DNA from: CAYXFD01 sp964464175 | Lineage (GTDB): Bacteria; Cloacimonadota; Cloacimonadia; Cloacimonadales; JAJBBL01 | DNA length: 64,000 bases | Assembly (NCBI GenBank): GCA_964464175.1 | Contig: CAYXFD010000007.1 | Coordinates: 43,393-107,392 of the forward strand | Direction: 5' to 3' | Shown here: positions 17,927 through 27,410 of the stretch, piece after piece | How positions within the stretch are numbered: the stretch's first letter is position 1 | Layout: each line of letters begins with the position of its first letter | The notes under the pieces: model-generated | Seen by the model: the letters and a program-made list of their open reading frames with translations, nothing else | What the model was told of the DNA's origin: nothing | Databases searched by the model: none | Position numbers and translations under genes: made by a program

Positions 17927-19642
17927 CTATTCTTCTTCTTCAATTTCCAGATATATCTGGTCATCAAATGGAGCCTGTAAAATGACGGTTTCACCTTTTT
18001 TGACATTTTCGAGAGTAACCGATTTTCCACTGATCTTTCCTTTTCCCTTAATGATCTTTTTTATTGTCCGGTTTCCGAAAAGCGAAAAAGTGATCATAGA
18101 TACTTTTTCCGGGAACTCTACCGAGATCAGATCATCTTCGATTTTGACCTCAGTTTTTGCTCTGAGATTCCACCATTGGGCTATCTGGGCAAAGGTTCCG
18201 CAGAAACAATTCGTTTGGGAAAATAAGCGCAAAATGTATTCTAAAAGCTGGGAATTGTAACGAATATCGTTGAAATTGGAGATCGAAAAATCAAAAGTCA
18301 GCAGACCGTTGGTTTTCTGGATATTAGCTACCATGTCCTCGATCAAAGATTGAGCCCTTTCTTTGGAAAGGACACTATATTTGCTCAAGCGCAGCATAGT
18401 ATCGGAAAAGGAAAGAGGTATCTCCCAATGCTGCATAGTTTTCTCAGGGTGAAAAGGCTTGTAGGGAAAAGCAATTCCGTGCCGGAAACCACAATGCTCC
18501 TGTAAGGACATTGTGGAATCATATAACAGATCCATCGAATCATGAATATCGGTCGTACAGGGGTTATCATATTGAAAATGCACATGTCTGATTCCCTTAA
18601 CTTTTTCCCCGATAGTATTGGATAACATATTGATCTGACTGACCAGTTCTTTGTCTTTATGTGAATTATAGGAGGCGAGCAGGGCGATCTCGTTATCTTC
18701 TTTCTTGAGCCGCATCAACTCGTCTTGTAGATCGGGGTCTTTCAGTGAATAATCAATATCTAAAGGATTCTTCTTCTTCTCAGAAGCACCGAAAAAGTAG
18801 GTGGCTTTAACTTTATGTTCATGCAAGATTTCTGCAATCTCTTCGAAATTCCAATAAACCTCGAAGTTAGTTATCAAATAGTTGATCTTCTCTTTGATAT
18901 TCTGGAAAAGAGTTCCCCATTTGAAGACTATAAGAAGTTTCAGATCAGTGAAGAAAGAAGTAATCAGATTCGCTGCGTGCCATTTCTGAAGGGAATCAAT
19001 GTTATGACTAACGGCAAAAGCATATTCCTCTCCTTGGGGCCATAGTTCCTTTTTTATTAAGAAAGATAGCGGATTATTCGAGACTGCCTCATGAAGAAAA
19101 CTGTCGATCATCCATAAAAGAGAATTAACATAAGGATAGCCTTTGTAGCCAATCAAAGGAAGATTATTATCGGGTATATTACCGTGGATATCGTGTGGGT
19201 GTGAGACTGTATCTTCATAACCGGATAGATGAAAGAAAATATTGCCGATAACATCGAAGTTGTACTGCCCCCAAAAGATATCGTTTACCTTGTAAGTAAG
19301 TAAAGGGTATTGGAATTCTTTTTCAGAAATGATCGGTACTATTGAAAAGAGTTTTATCTCCTGAAGTTTCGCGATAATCTCCTCCTGGCTGAATTTACCG
19401 GCTGATAGCAGGTCTGTTTCTGCTTTGATAAAAAAGACGGTAGGATTCTTAGTAAATTGCTGCTTTTCTTCGGAAGAGGGTTCCAATAAACCGTAAAAAA
19501 AGATCAACTCATTCTTTCTTAATTCACCTATCATATCGATAAAGCGGAAGGGATAACCAAGGGTTTCAAAGATGAAACTAAAGGTATATTTGATGACTTC
19601 TGAGTATCTTTCTAATTTGCGGTCAATCATGATCGCGATCAT
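17927..19642 (-). CDS. Polysaccharide-deacetylase-like protein with altered catalytic motif
   Basis: 571 residues, no signal peptide. Layout follows the cytosolic deacetylase-like proteins found in Bacteroidota glycan clusters: an N-terminal domain (1-200), then a CE4-like barrel starting EYAFAVSHNIDSLQKW (207-222), a KATYFFGA strand, a GIRHVHFQYDNP block, LYDSTMSLQEHCGFRHG and a beta-sandwich tail. In this family the first motif is usually (T/S)HDVD; here it is SHNID, so the general-base Asp is N214 while metal-binding D216 remains. Activity is doubtful or altered. Ribosome site GGGGAG supports the ATG at 19642. It probably belongs with the glycosyltransferases downstream. Confidence 0.65.
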   Translation of the reverse strand: MIAIMIDRKLERYSEVIKYTFSFIFETLGYPFRFIDMIGELRKNELIFFYGLLEPSSEEKQQFTKNPTVFFIKAETDLLSAGKFSQEEIIAKLQEIKLFSIVPIISEKEFQYPLLTYKVNDIFWGQYNFDVIGNIFFHLSGYEDTVSHPHDIHGNIPDNNLPLIGYKGYPYVNSLLWMIDSFLHEAVSNNPLSFLIKKELWPQGEEYAFAVSHNIDSLQKWHAANLITSFFTDLKLLIVFKWGTLFQNIKEKINYLITNFEVYWNFEEIAEILHEHKVKATYFFGASEKKKNPLDIDYSLKDPDLQDELMRLKKEDNEIALLASYNSHKDKELVSQINMLSNTIGEKVKGIRHVHFQYDNPCTTDIHDSMDLLYDSTMSLQEHCGFRHGIAFPYKPFHPEKTMQHWEIPLSFSDTMLRLSKYSVLSKERAQSLIEDMVANIQKTNGLLTFDFSISNFNDIRYNSQLLEYILRLFSQTNCFCGTFAQIAQWWNLRAKTEVKIEDDLISVEFPEKVSMITFSLFGNRTIKKIIKGKGKISGKSVTLENVKKGETVILQAPFDDQIYLEIEEEE

Positions 19643-20000
19643 ATCAGTCTCTGCTCCCCTGGATTTTTTATGACATTTATAGATAACCCCTATTCTTTGT
19701 CAACTGAGTAAATTACCTTAGTATCCCTTGCTTTATAGTGTACTTGAGAATAGAACTGACCTGCCCCTAAAGAAGAGACCTCATTTTCCGATTATCTATT
19801 AGTGATATAGTCTTCCCACACAACCATAAATTACCACTGCGGGATCGATATCCGAGATCTGAACTGCAGTTTCACTTTAATAATTCCTGTTCAGTTAGTA
19901 ATCAAAAGAGTATTTATTATGTCTTGACTGATTATGATTAGAAAATATTTAGTTCTGATTGAATAATAGTCAGGAAACAGACCGAAATTTGGAGGTTTTT
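19643..20000 (+). other. Divergent intergenic region upstream of the lysine aminomutase
   Basis: 358 bases between the deacetylase-like gene and the aminomutase start. TTGACT (19924-19929) is a possible -35 but only a weak TATTTA follows at 16 nt. I looked for cobalamin- or lysine-riboswitch cores and found none. The ribosome site TTTGGAGG (19988-19995) decides the aminomutase start at TTG 20001. Confidence 0.35.
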
Positions 20001-22409
20001 TTGCTTAAACTTAACATAGAAAAAGCAAGGATTGACGAAGCAAAGAGATACGCCCGGGAGATAACTGAGTCTTTCAAGGATCTACTCGAAAACTATAGTT
20101 CAGTTACGATTGAGCGAACTGTTGTGCGGCTGTTCGGTATTGACGGAGCATTGCCGAATGGAGAACCTCTGCCGAATGTTGTGGTAGAGCATCTGCAGAC
20201 AAGAAATGCCCTGGAGAGGGGTGCAGCCTATTGGTTGGCGAATGGCGTACTCTCTTTGGATATTAATGTTCAGCAACTTGCGGAAAAGATTGCTGATGGA
20301 GAGATAGACCTCACTCTTCTTCCAGCTCAGACTCCGGAAAAGATTTATGTCGTTATGGAAAGCTTTGTCGATGAAATGCTCAAAAGAATTAAGAAGCAGC
20401 GCCAATTTAGAGAGGATACCATTGCCAGATTAGGCAAAAGAAAACAACCGGCAATTTACGTAATTGTAGCCACAGGAAACATCTATGAAGATGTAATACA
20501 GGCGAAAGCGTCAGCCAGACAGGGTGCGGATATTATTGCCGTTATCCGTTCCACTGCCCAGTCACTTTTAGACTATGTTCCTTATGGGGCTACTACAAAA
20601 GGTTTCGGGGGTACTTACGCCACTCAGGAGAATTTCCGGATAATGCGCAAAGCACTCGATGAAGTCGGAGAAGAGATCGGCAAATACATCTCACTGACGA
20701 ATTACGCTTCCGGGCTCTGTATGCCGGAAATAGCTGCCATGGGCGCTATGGAGCGTCTCGATATCATGCTCAATGATGCCATGTATGGTATCCTGTTCCG
20801 TGATATCAATATGAAAAGGACATTTCTTGACCAGTATTTTTCCCGAATGATAAATGCCTATGCCGGAATTGAGATACAAACCGGAGAAGATAATTATCTG
20901 ACTACTTCTGATGCCATAGAAAGTGCCTACACGGTGACAGCCTCTCAGTTGATCAACGAGCAATTTGCTCTGCTTTCCGGATTAAAACCTGACAAAATGG
21001 GTATAGGACATGCCTTTGAGATCGACCCTGCAGTAGAGAATTCTGTGCTTTACGAAATAGCCCAGGCCTTATTGACAAAAACCTTGTTGCCTGAATCTCC
21101 CGTCAAGTATATGCCTCCCACTAAGCATGTAACAGGTAATGTCTATAAAACATATCTTCTCAACGGGATATTCAATTTGGTTTCTCAGGTTACCGGACAG
21201 GGAGTCCAGTTATTAGGAATGATGACAGAAGCTATTCATACTCCCTATATGATCGACAGGGCACTGGCGATCGAGAATGCTCAGTATGTTTTTAAGGGTG
21301 TAAGAGATCTCGGAGAAGAGTTGAAGCTGAGGGAAGAGGGGTTCATTAATGAACGGGCAAATCATGTCCTGGGTGAAACGATAGAATTCTTGTCATATTT
21401 AAAAGAAGAAGGTTTGATGGCAGCTTTAGCTGAAGGGAAATTCGCCAATATCAAAAGAAATGAGTTTTCCGGTAAAGGTCTTGACGGGGTATTTCTAAAA
21501 GCTACCGATTATGTTAATCCATTCATGGACAAAATGAAAGCTGAACTTGGTATGACAGAGAACCCGACGGGAATGACCTCTCTGGGCATTTCAGGGGTTT
21601 CCAGTGTATTAGATAAAGTTGAAACTTCCAGAATCCCTCCAACTGAAGAGACTTCAGAAGCGTCTGTGCCACAGAAAAAGACAATCAAACCCTATGGAGA
21701 TACACTCAATGACGGTAGGATGCAGTTATCCTTTACCCTGCCAGCCCCTGCTAATGAAAAGGGGAAAGAAGCAGCGAAACTGATCATGAAACAGATGGGA
21801 TTGGAGGAAATTGAGGTTTGTCATCTGCAGGATCTCAGCGGTGGGTTTACTCATTTCATAGCCTATGCCACCTGTAACGTTTCCGTCAATCTGGAAGATA
21901 TCAAAGTCACTACGGTTGAAATCCCAACCCTGGGAATGGATGAAATTGACGACTACATCGAAAAGGAGATCGGGAAAAAACTAACGGTTGTCGGGGCATG
22001 CATTGAATCTGATGCTCATACGGTGGGAATTGATGCGATAATGAATATGAAGGGCTACAGCGGGCATTACGGATTAGAAAGATACCGTTGTTTTGAGACA
22101 TATAATATGGGTGCTCAAGTACCGGTGGAAGAACTACTAAACAAAGCAAGAGAAGTAAAAGCGGATGCCATCTTAGTATCTCAGGTAGTAACCCAGAAAA
22201 ATATCCATATCAAGAATCTGACGAAATTGATCGAATTATCCGAAGCTGAAGGGTTAAGGAATAATATGCTCTTTATCTGCGGAGGACCCAGAATAAATCA
22301 TGAATTAGCCATTGAATTGGGTTATGATGCAGGATTTGGCAGTGGAACCTTTGCCGCTAATGTAGCCTATTTCATAGCTCAGCAGATAGCTGAAAAGAGT
22401 AATTTGTAA
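20001..22409 (+). CDS. kamDE: Lysine 5,6-aminomutase, alpha and beta subunits fused
   Basis: About 802 residues from TTG 20001 (GGAGG five bases upstream; a TTG at 19959 would add 14). Residues 1 to about 525 match KamD: TVERTVVRLFGIDG, QAKASARQGADIIAVIR, YGATTKGFGGTYATQENFRIM, LTNYASGLCMPEIAAMGAME. After a Pro/Thr/Glu-rich linker, residues about 555-802 match KamE: the B12 motif with H673 (SDAHTVG) and the PLP lysine K684 (MNMKG), 11 residues apart like His133/Lys144 in Clostridium. The enzyme moves the terminal amino group of D-lysine or beta-lysine in lysine fermentation using adenosylcobalamin and PLP. The normally separate subunits are one chain here. Confidence 0.9.
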   Translation: MLKLNIEKARIDEAKRYAREITESFKDLLENYSSVTIERTVVRLFGIDGALPNGEPLPNVVVEHLQTRNALERGAAYWLANGVLSLDINVQQLAEKIADGEIDLTLLPAQTPEKIYVVMESFVDEMLKRIKKQRQFREDTIARLGKRKQPAIYVIVATGNIYEDVIQAKASARQGADIIAVIRSTAQSLLDYVPYGATTKGFGGTYATQENFRIMRKALDEVGEEIGKYISLTNYASGLCMPEIAAMGAMERLDIMLNDAMYGILFRDINMKRTFLDQYFSRMINAYAGIEIQTGEDNYLTTSDAIESAYTVTASQLINEQFALLSGLKPDKMGIGHAFEIDPAVENSVLYEIAQALLTKTLLPESPVKYMPPTKHVTGNVYKTYLLNGIFNLVSQVTGQGVQLLGMMTEAIHTPYMIDRALAIENAQYVFKGVRDLGEELKLREEGFINERANHVLGETIEFLSYLKEEGLMAALAEGKFANIKRNEFSGKGLDGVFLKATDYVNPFMDKMKAELGMTENPTGMTSLGISGVSSVLDKVETSRIPPTEETSEASVPQKKTIKPYGDTLNDGRMQLSFTLPAPANEKGKEAAKLIMKQMGLEEIEVCHLQDLSGGFTHFIAYATCNVSVNLEDIKVTTVEIPTLGMDEIDDYIEKEIGKKLTVVGACIESDAHTVGIDAIMNMKGYSGHYGLERYRCFETYNMGAQVPVEELLNKAREVKADAILVSQVVTQKNIHIKNLTKLIELSEAEGLRNNMLFICGGPRINHELAIELGYDAGFGSGTFAANVAYFIAQQIAEKSNL

Positions 22410-22498
22410 GGACATGAATGACTCTTTCTCATCAAGTCTGACGAAGAAAAGTAAAATGATAAAAGCAATATATAGCTTTCCACAGGAGGTAAATATTA

Positions 22499-23149
22499 AT
22501 GCCCGAGATAATTACAGCTAAAAAAGCTGCTTCCTTTGTTAAAAAAGGTAACAGTATTATGTTCGGCAGTTTTCTTTGTGTCGGATGTGCGGAAAACTTG
22601 GTTGCTGCTCTTTACGAGCAGGGTACGAAAGATCTGGAAATGATCGTCATTGCTACCGACTATGAGGATAGAGGGGTTGGTATCTTAGTAGCCAACAAAC
22701 AGGTCTCCCGGGTAAAAGCTTCCCATATAGGTACCAATAAGGCGTCTCAAGCTCAAATGAACAGCGGAGAATTACAAGTCACTCTTATACCTCAGGGTAC
22801 TCTTCTGGAGCAAATTAGAGCTGCCGGTGCCGGTCTGGGGGGTGTGTTGACCCCGACGGGACTTGGTACGATAGTGGCTGAAGGGAAACAGGTGTTGGAG
22901 ATTGAGGGGAAACAATATCTTCTGGAAAAACCAATAGCTGCTGATTTTGCCTTTATAAAAGCAGCAAAAGCTGATAGATATGGAAATCTTGTCTATGATA
23001 AAACAGCCCGTAACAGCAATCCTACTATGGCTACGGCAGCAAAAATTACCATTGCAGAAGTTGACGAAATCGTTGAAGTCGGCGAGCTCTCTCCCGAAGA
23101 TGTTATAACTCCCGGTGTTTTTGTAGATTATCTGGTTCTTCATCATTAA
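22499..23149 (+). CDS. atoD: Acetoacetate/butyrate-type CoA-transferase, subunit A
   Basis: 216 residues, family I CoA-transferase alpha subunit: KGNSIMFGSFLCVGCAENLV, GAGLGGVLTPTGLGT, YLLEKPIAADFAFIKAAKADRYGNLVY. Strong ribosome site (CAGGAGGTAAATATTA). It pairs with the subunit B gene 53 bases downstream. Following the aminomutase, it most likely moves CoA between butyryl-CoA and the acetoacetate made in lysine fermentation. Other short acids are possible substrates. Confidence 0.87.
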   Translation: MPEIITAKKAASFVKKGNSIMFGSFLCVGCAENLVAALYEQGTKDLEMIVIATDYEDRGVGILVANKQVSRVKASHIGTNKASQAQMNSGELQVTLIPQGTLLEQIRAAGAGLGGVLTPTGLGTIVAEGKQVLEIEGKQYLLEKPIAADFAFIKAAKADRYGNLVYDKTARNSNPTMATAAKITIAEVDEIVEVGELSPEDVITPGVFVDYLVLHH

Positions 23150-23202
23150 TAGACTTGCGAGATCATTATCCTGTTCATTAAAATTGCCAAAGGAGAATAA
23201 TT

Positions 23203-23865
23203 ATGGATAAACAGATGAGAAAGGCAATTATCGGAAAGAGAATTGCCCAGGAATTAAAAGATGGAGACTTTGTCAATTTAGGTATCGGTCTTCCAACAGA
23301 AGTTGCCAATCACATTCCCTCAGGTATCAAAATCTTCTTTCAAAGTGAAAATGGAATAATGGGGGTGGGTTCAGCCCCAGCACCGGGTGAAGAAGATAAA
23401 AACCTGATAAATGCCGGTGGCGGTTACATTACTGCTATCCCGGGTGCTTCCTATTTCGACACCTGTTTGAGCTTTGCAATTATCAGAGGCGGTCATATTG
23501 ATATGACAGTTTTGGGAGCTCTGCAAGTCGATCAGGAAGGGAATCTTGCCAACTGGATGATCCCGGGCAAACTGGTGCCGGGAATGGGGGGAGCAATGGA
23601 TTTAGTTACCGGTTCCCGCAAGGTAGTTATTGCCATGGAGCATTGTGATAAGAACGGAAATCCCAAGATTCTCAGAAAATGCAATCTACCTCTTACAGCT
23701 GCCCACAAGGTTAATTTGATAGTTACCGAAAAAGCGGTCATAGAAGTTGGTTCACAAGGTTTGATTTTGAAAGAGATTGCCGAAGGACTGATCATAGATG
23801 AAGTAGTGAAACTGACAGAAGCGGATCTGACAATTTCCGGGCAGGTAGGAAGGTTCGGGCTCTGA
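23203..23865 (+). CDS. atoA: Acetoacetate/butyrate-type CoA-transferase, subunit B
   Basis: 220 residues, beta subunit. It carries the catalytic glutamate E49 in FFQSENGIMGVG, which forms the CoA thioester intermediate. Also visible are GDFVNLGIGLPTEVANHIP, AGGGYITAIPGASYFD and GGHIDMTVLGALQVD. Ribosome site AAAGGAG precedes the ATG. Complete, and complementary to subunit A just upstream. Together with the aminomutase it points to lysine catabolism to acetate and butyrate. Confidence 0.9.
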   Translation: MDKQMRKAIIGKRIAQELKDGDFVNLGIGLPTEVANHIPSGIKIFFQSENGIMGVGSAPAPGEEDKNLINAGGGYITAIPGASYFDTCLSFAIIRGGHIDMTVLGALQVDQEGNLANWMIPGKLVPGMGGAMDLVTGSRKVVIAMEHCDKNGNPKILRKCNLPLTAAHKVNLIVTEKAVIEVGSQGLILKEIAEGLIIDEVVKLTEADLTISGQVGRFGL

Positions 23866-23951
23866 AGAAACCACTGATTACGGCAATTGATGAGAGCAGA
23901 GCAACAACCTGACAGGAAAAGAAAAGAGACAGATGATTTAAGGATAAAAGC

Positions 23952-24815
23952 ATGACATTACAAGAGATGATTTTCAATCTGCAGAAATATTGGTCTGAAA
24001 AAGGATGTAATATTCTTCAACCTTATGATATGGAGATGGGAGCAGCCACCTTCCATCCGGCGACTTTTTTTGGTGCCCTGAACAGCAAACCATCTGCTAT
24101 GGCTTATGTACAACCTTGCCGGAGGCCAAAAGACGGAAGATATGGCCAGAATCCCAACCGTTATCAACACTATTATCAATTTCAAGTCCTGATAAAGCCT
24201 TCACCGGAAAACATAAAGGAACTATATTTAGGAAGCCTGGAAGCCTTAGGGATAGAACTAATTAAACATGATATCCGTTTCGTCGAAGATGACTGGGAAT
24301 CACCGACCCTCGGAGCCTGGGGGTTAGGCTGGGAGATTTGGCTCGACGGAATGGAAATAACTCAATTTACTTACTTTCAGCAGGTAGGAGGATTAGACGT
24401 CTTTCCTGCTAATGTGGAGCTGGCTTACGGTCTGGAAAGGATTGCTCTCTATATCCAGAATGTTGAAGACATAAAAGATATCAGCTGGAACGAACAGACT
24501 AAATACGGTGATATATTCTATGCTAAAGAGGTTGAATTTTCTCAGTTCAATTTTGAAGAGTTACCGGAAAGTTCATATTTCAACGCCTTTGATGATTATG
24601 AGCAGCAGGCAAAGGAATTACTCGCCAAACTAATACCTTATCCTGCTTACGACTGTATCATGAAGTGTTCGCATATCTTTAACCTGCTTGATGCTCATGG
24701 GGTGATCAGTGTCATGCAGCGGGCTGCTTACATAAACCGGATCAGAAGAATGGCTAAAGAGTGTGCGATCACCTATAATCAAAAGTATAATGTTGAGAAA
24801 AGGGAAACCGTGTAG
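23952..24815 (+). CDS. glyQ: Glycyl-tRNA synthetase alpha subunit
   Basis: 287 residues, class II synthetase alpha chain of the alpha2-beta2 bacterial type. Typical sequence: YWSEKGCNILQPYDMEMGAATFHPATFF, YVQPCRRPKDGRYGQNPNRYQHYYQFQVLIKPSP, WGLGWEIWLDGMEITQFTYFQQVGG. It charges tRNA-Gly together with GlyS. No glyS follows: the next gene is unrelated, so the beta subunit must be elsewhere in the genome. The gene sits 86 bases after the CoA-transferase on the same strand. Confidence 0.95.
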   Translation: MTLQEMIFNLQKYWSEKGCNILQPYDMEMGAATFHPATFFGALNSKPSAMAYVQPCRRPKDGRYGQNPNRYQHYYQFQVLIKPSPENIKELYLGSLEALGIELIKHDIRFVEDDWESPTLGAWGLGWEIWLDGMEITQFTYFQQVGGLDVFPANVELAYGLERIALYIQNVEDIKDISWNEQTKYGDIFYAKEVEFSQFNFEELPESSYFNAFDDYEQQAKELLAKLIPYPAYDCIMKCSHIFNLLDAHGVISVMQRAAYINRIRRMAKECAITYNQKYNVEKRETV

Positions 24816-24833
24816 GGAAAGAAAGGAGATCTT

Positions 24834-25541
24834 ATGCTTGAAAAAAACAAAAAATACTGGGACAAGATAGCCCATAAATTTGCCATAGCCTGGGACAAGA
24901 ATATTCTTCAAACAGCTCTGTATAACACAAATTTGTCCGAGAAAGGAAATATGATAGTTATTCTAAGGGATGACTCGATAGCAGAAATTATTAAAGCGCA
25001 TGGTGTTGCCAAAGAACTATTCGGGAAAGGGATGGAACCGCCCTTAGTTGTTAGCAGGGAGTATATCTCCAATTCTCTCGACAGTTTTCCCCTTGAATTT
25101 TTGAACATCAAAACTGATTATCTTAATCTTCTGGTCAATGAAGATATCCTGGCAGAGTTACGATTTGAGAAGACTTATATCAGACTCGAAATGGAGAGGG
25201 AATTGAAGAGCAAGATTTTACTGATTAAGATGGCGATCCTTGACCACTACGGTAAAAGCAAAATGCTCAAGAATTTGATAAAGGTTTCCGTACATTCGAT
25301 TGAGCCTATTCTGAAAGGTTTGTTATTCCTGCTCGATGAAAAAATACCTTTGAATCATCAGGATTTGATCACTAAGGCAGACGAAGTCACCGACTTTAAG
25401 ATTGATTCATTGCTGACTGCTGTGGGTTTTACTATTGGCAAGATCAGTATCAGCAAGAATGAACTGTCACCATTCTTTGAAGAGTTTACTGAACAACTAC
25501 AGGTTTTCTCGAATTATGTTGAGCAGATGAAGGTACAATAG
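24834..25541 (+). CDS. Uncharacterised protein, nucleotidyltransferase-like family
   Basis: 235 residues with a good ribosome site (AAAGGAGA). I do not recognise a named family. The stretch MIVILRDDSIAEIIKAHGVAKELFGKGMEPPLVVSREYISNSLDSFPLEFLNIK resembles a group of hypothetical proteins with a nucleotidyltransferase-type fold, but the usual GS...DxD catalytic motif is not visible, so enzyme activity is doubtful. The C-terminal half is helical (LRLEMERELKSKILLIKMAIL...). It lies between glyQ and the ABC exporter, with 18 and 6 base gaps, and so is likely co-transcribed. Confidence 0.5.
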   Translation: MLEKNKKYWDKIAHKFAIAWDKNILQTALYNTNLSEKGNMIVILRDDSIAEIIKAHGVAKELFGKGMEPPLVVSREYISNSLDSFPLEFLNIKTDYLNLLVNEDILAELRFEKTYIRLEMERELKSKILLIKMAILDHYGKSKMLKNLIKVSVHSIEPILKGLLFLLDEKIPLNHQDLITKADEVTDFKIDSLLTAVGFTIGKISISKNELSPFFEEFTEQLQVFSNYVEQMKVQ

Positions 25542-25547
25542 TTTACG

Positions 25548-27410
25548 TTGGAATATGAAGAGATTAAGCAGGATAGAGGCAGAGTAACATTGAAGAAAGC
25601 TGAGAAGAGAAGCGAAAACAGATTATTTGAGAGGATTCTTCCGTATATAAAAAAAAACCTCAAATACCTTTTGCTTGGTATTTTGGTTCTAATCATCGTT
25701 GATGGTGTTCAGCTCTTAATCCCGAAAGTGATTCAGGCTGCAATTGATAATCTTGGAACAGAAGGTTTTACCCAGCGGCATCTGGCAGGTTACATGCTGC
25801 TGATCTTCCTGATGTCGGGTGTAATTGCTCTGATGCGGTATTACTGGCGGGTATTGATTATCGGTACCTCCTGGATAATTGAAAAAGGATTGAGACAAGA
25901 TCTTTATGAGCATCTGATTAAGCTTTCTCAAAACTTTTTCAACAGAGCAAAGATTGGTGATTTGATGGCTCATTCCACCAACGACATGAATGCTATCAGA
26001 ATGCTTTTCGGTATCGGTGTTGTCGTGGCAGCAGACATCGTAATAATGACGCTGGCAACCATAGTTTTTATGATCACAATCAATGTAAGGCTGACGATTT
26101 ATGCTATCATACCTTTGCCTATCCTATCTTTTGCAATCTCTTATTTCGGGAGAAGGATGCACCAAAGATTTACCAAAGTGCAGAGCTCTTTTTCCGCATT
26201 ATCCGGGATGGCACAGGAGAGTATCTCCGGTATTCGGGTAGTTAAGGTTTTTGGGCAGGAAAAGGCTGAGTTAAGAAAGATGAATGATTTTTCTTATGAT
26301 TATCAGGAAAACAATATCAAAATGGCTAAGCTTTCCGGTCTTTTTCATCCGTTTCTTGCCTTTATCATCAGTATCAGTATGATTATTGTGCTAATCTATG
26401 GTGGTAAGGCCACAATAATGAATGAAATTTCGATCGGAGAGTTCGTGGCTTTTCACGCCTATCTGAATATGCTTGTCTGGCCTATGATCGCAATAGGCTG
26501 GATAGTACAGCTATATCAAAGCGGTACTGCTTCATTGAGAAGAGTCAATAAAATCCTTGATACCAAACCGGAGATCGTCGACGATGATCCTGATCATAAC
26601 ATTACTATCTTGCAGGGAAATATCGAGATAAAAAATCTTTCCTTTCACTATTCTTCTGCTACTGAAAAATCCGGGTCTGAGGCCAAAGATTTATTTACAA
26701 AGGATGATGGAGAGCTTATCCTGAACAATATATCCTTTGAACTCGAACCTTACCGCACTCTGGCAATAGTTGGAAGAACGGGGTGTGGTAAATCTACGAT
26801 AGTTGATCTACTTACCCGGATCTATAATCCACCCCGTAATACTATCTTCATTGATAAACATGAGATCTATTCTATTCCTCTCGAAGTTCTGCGGGGGAAT
26901 ATTCTTGTTGTTCCCCAGGAAATTTTTCTCTTTTCCGACACTATTGCTAACAATATCAGGTTCAGCAATCCCGAAGCGACAATTGAAGAGGTCAAACAAG
27001 CAGCAAGAATGTCTCAGATATATGAAGAAGTTGTCAGCTTGGAAAGAGGTTTTGAGACGATTATCGGAGAACGGGGAGTCACTCTTTCCGGAGGTCAGAA
27101 ACAGAGAATTGCTATAGCCAGGGCGATCATTGCTGATCCAAATATCCTGATATTGGATGATTCTTTATCAGCAGTTGATACAAAGACAGAAAAACAATTG
27201 CTCGATCATCTGATAGAGTTAAGAAAAAGGAGAACTACCATAATAATAGCCCACCGTATCTCCTCCTTACAGCATGCCAATAAAATACTGGTAGTTGAGA
27301 ACAAGAGGATTGCTGAGTCGGGAACTCATTATGAGCTGTTAAAGAAAAAGAGTATTTATTGGGATCTTTATCAGAAGCAAAAAATAAAAGAAAGAATTGA
27401 AGAAAGATAA
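25548..27410 (+). CDS. ABC exporter half-transporter, degenerate-site subunit
   Basis: 620 residues, six membrane helices (about 38-320) then an ATPase domain. Walker A is GRTGCGKS (409-416), the signature LSGGQ (513-517) is canonical, but Walker B is LILDDS with D538 where the catalytic glutamate should be. The start is a TTG at 25548 with no clear ribosome site, probably coupled to the gene before; a start a few codons later is possible. Its ATG-overlapping partner follows. Heterodimeric exporters such as TM287/288 and BmrCD have one such impaired site. Likely substrates are lipids or drugs; not determinable. Confidence 0.88.
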   Translation: MEYEEIKQDRGRVTLKKAEKRSENRLFERILPYIKKNLKYLLLGILVLIIVDGVQLLIPKVIQAAIDNLGTEGFTQRHLAGYMLLIFLMSGVIALMRYYWRVLIIGTSWIIEKGLRQDLYEHLIKLSQNFFNRAKIGDLMAHSTNDMNAIRMLFGIGVVVAADIVIMTLATIVFMITINVRLTIYAIIPLPILSFAISYFGRRMHQRFTKVQSSFSALSGMAQESISGIRVVKVFGQEKAELRKMNDFSYDYQENNIKMAKLSGLFHPFLAFIISISMIIVLIYGGKATIMNEISIGEFVAFHAYLNMLVWPMIAIGWIVQLYQSGTASLRRVNKILDTKPEIVDDDPDHNITILQGNIEIKNLSFHYSSATEKSGSEAKDLFTKDDGELILNNISFELEPYRTLAIVGRTGCGKSTIVDLLTRIYNPPRNTIFIDKHEIYSIPLEVLRGNILVVPQEIFLFSDTIANNIRFSNPEATIEEVKQAARMSQIYEEVVSLERGFETIIGERGVTLSGGQKQRIAIARAIIADPNILILDDSLSAVDTKTEKQLLDHLIELRKRRTTIIIAHRISSLQHANKILVVENKRIAESGTHYELLKKKSIYWDLYQKQKIKERIEER

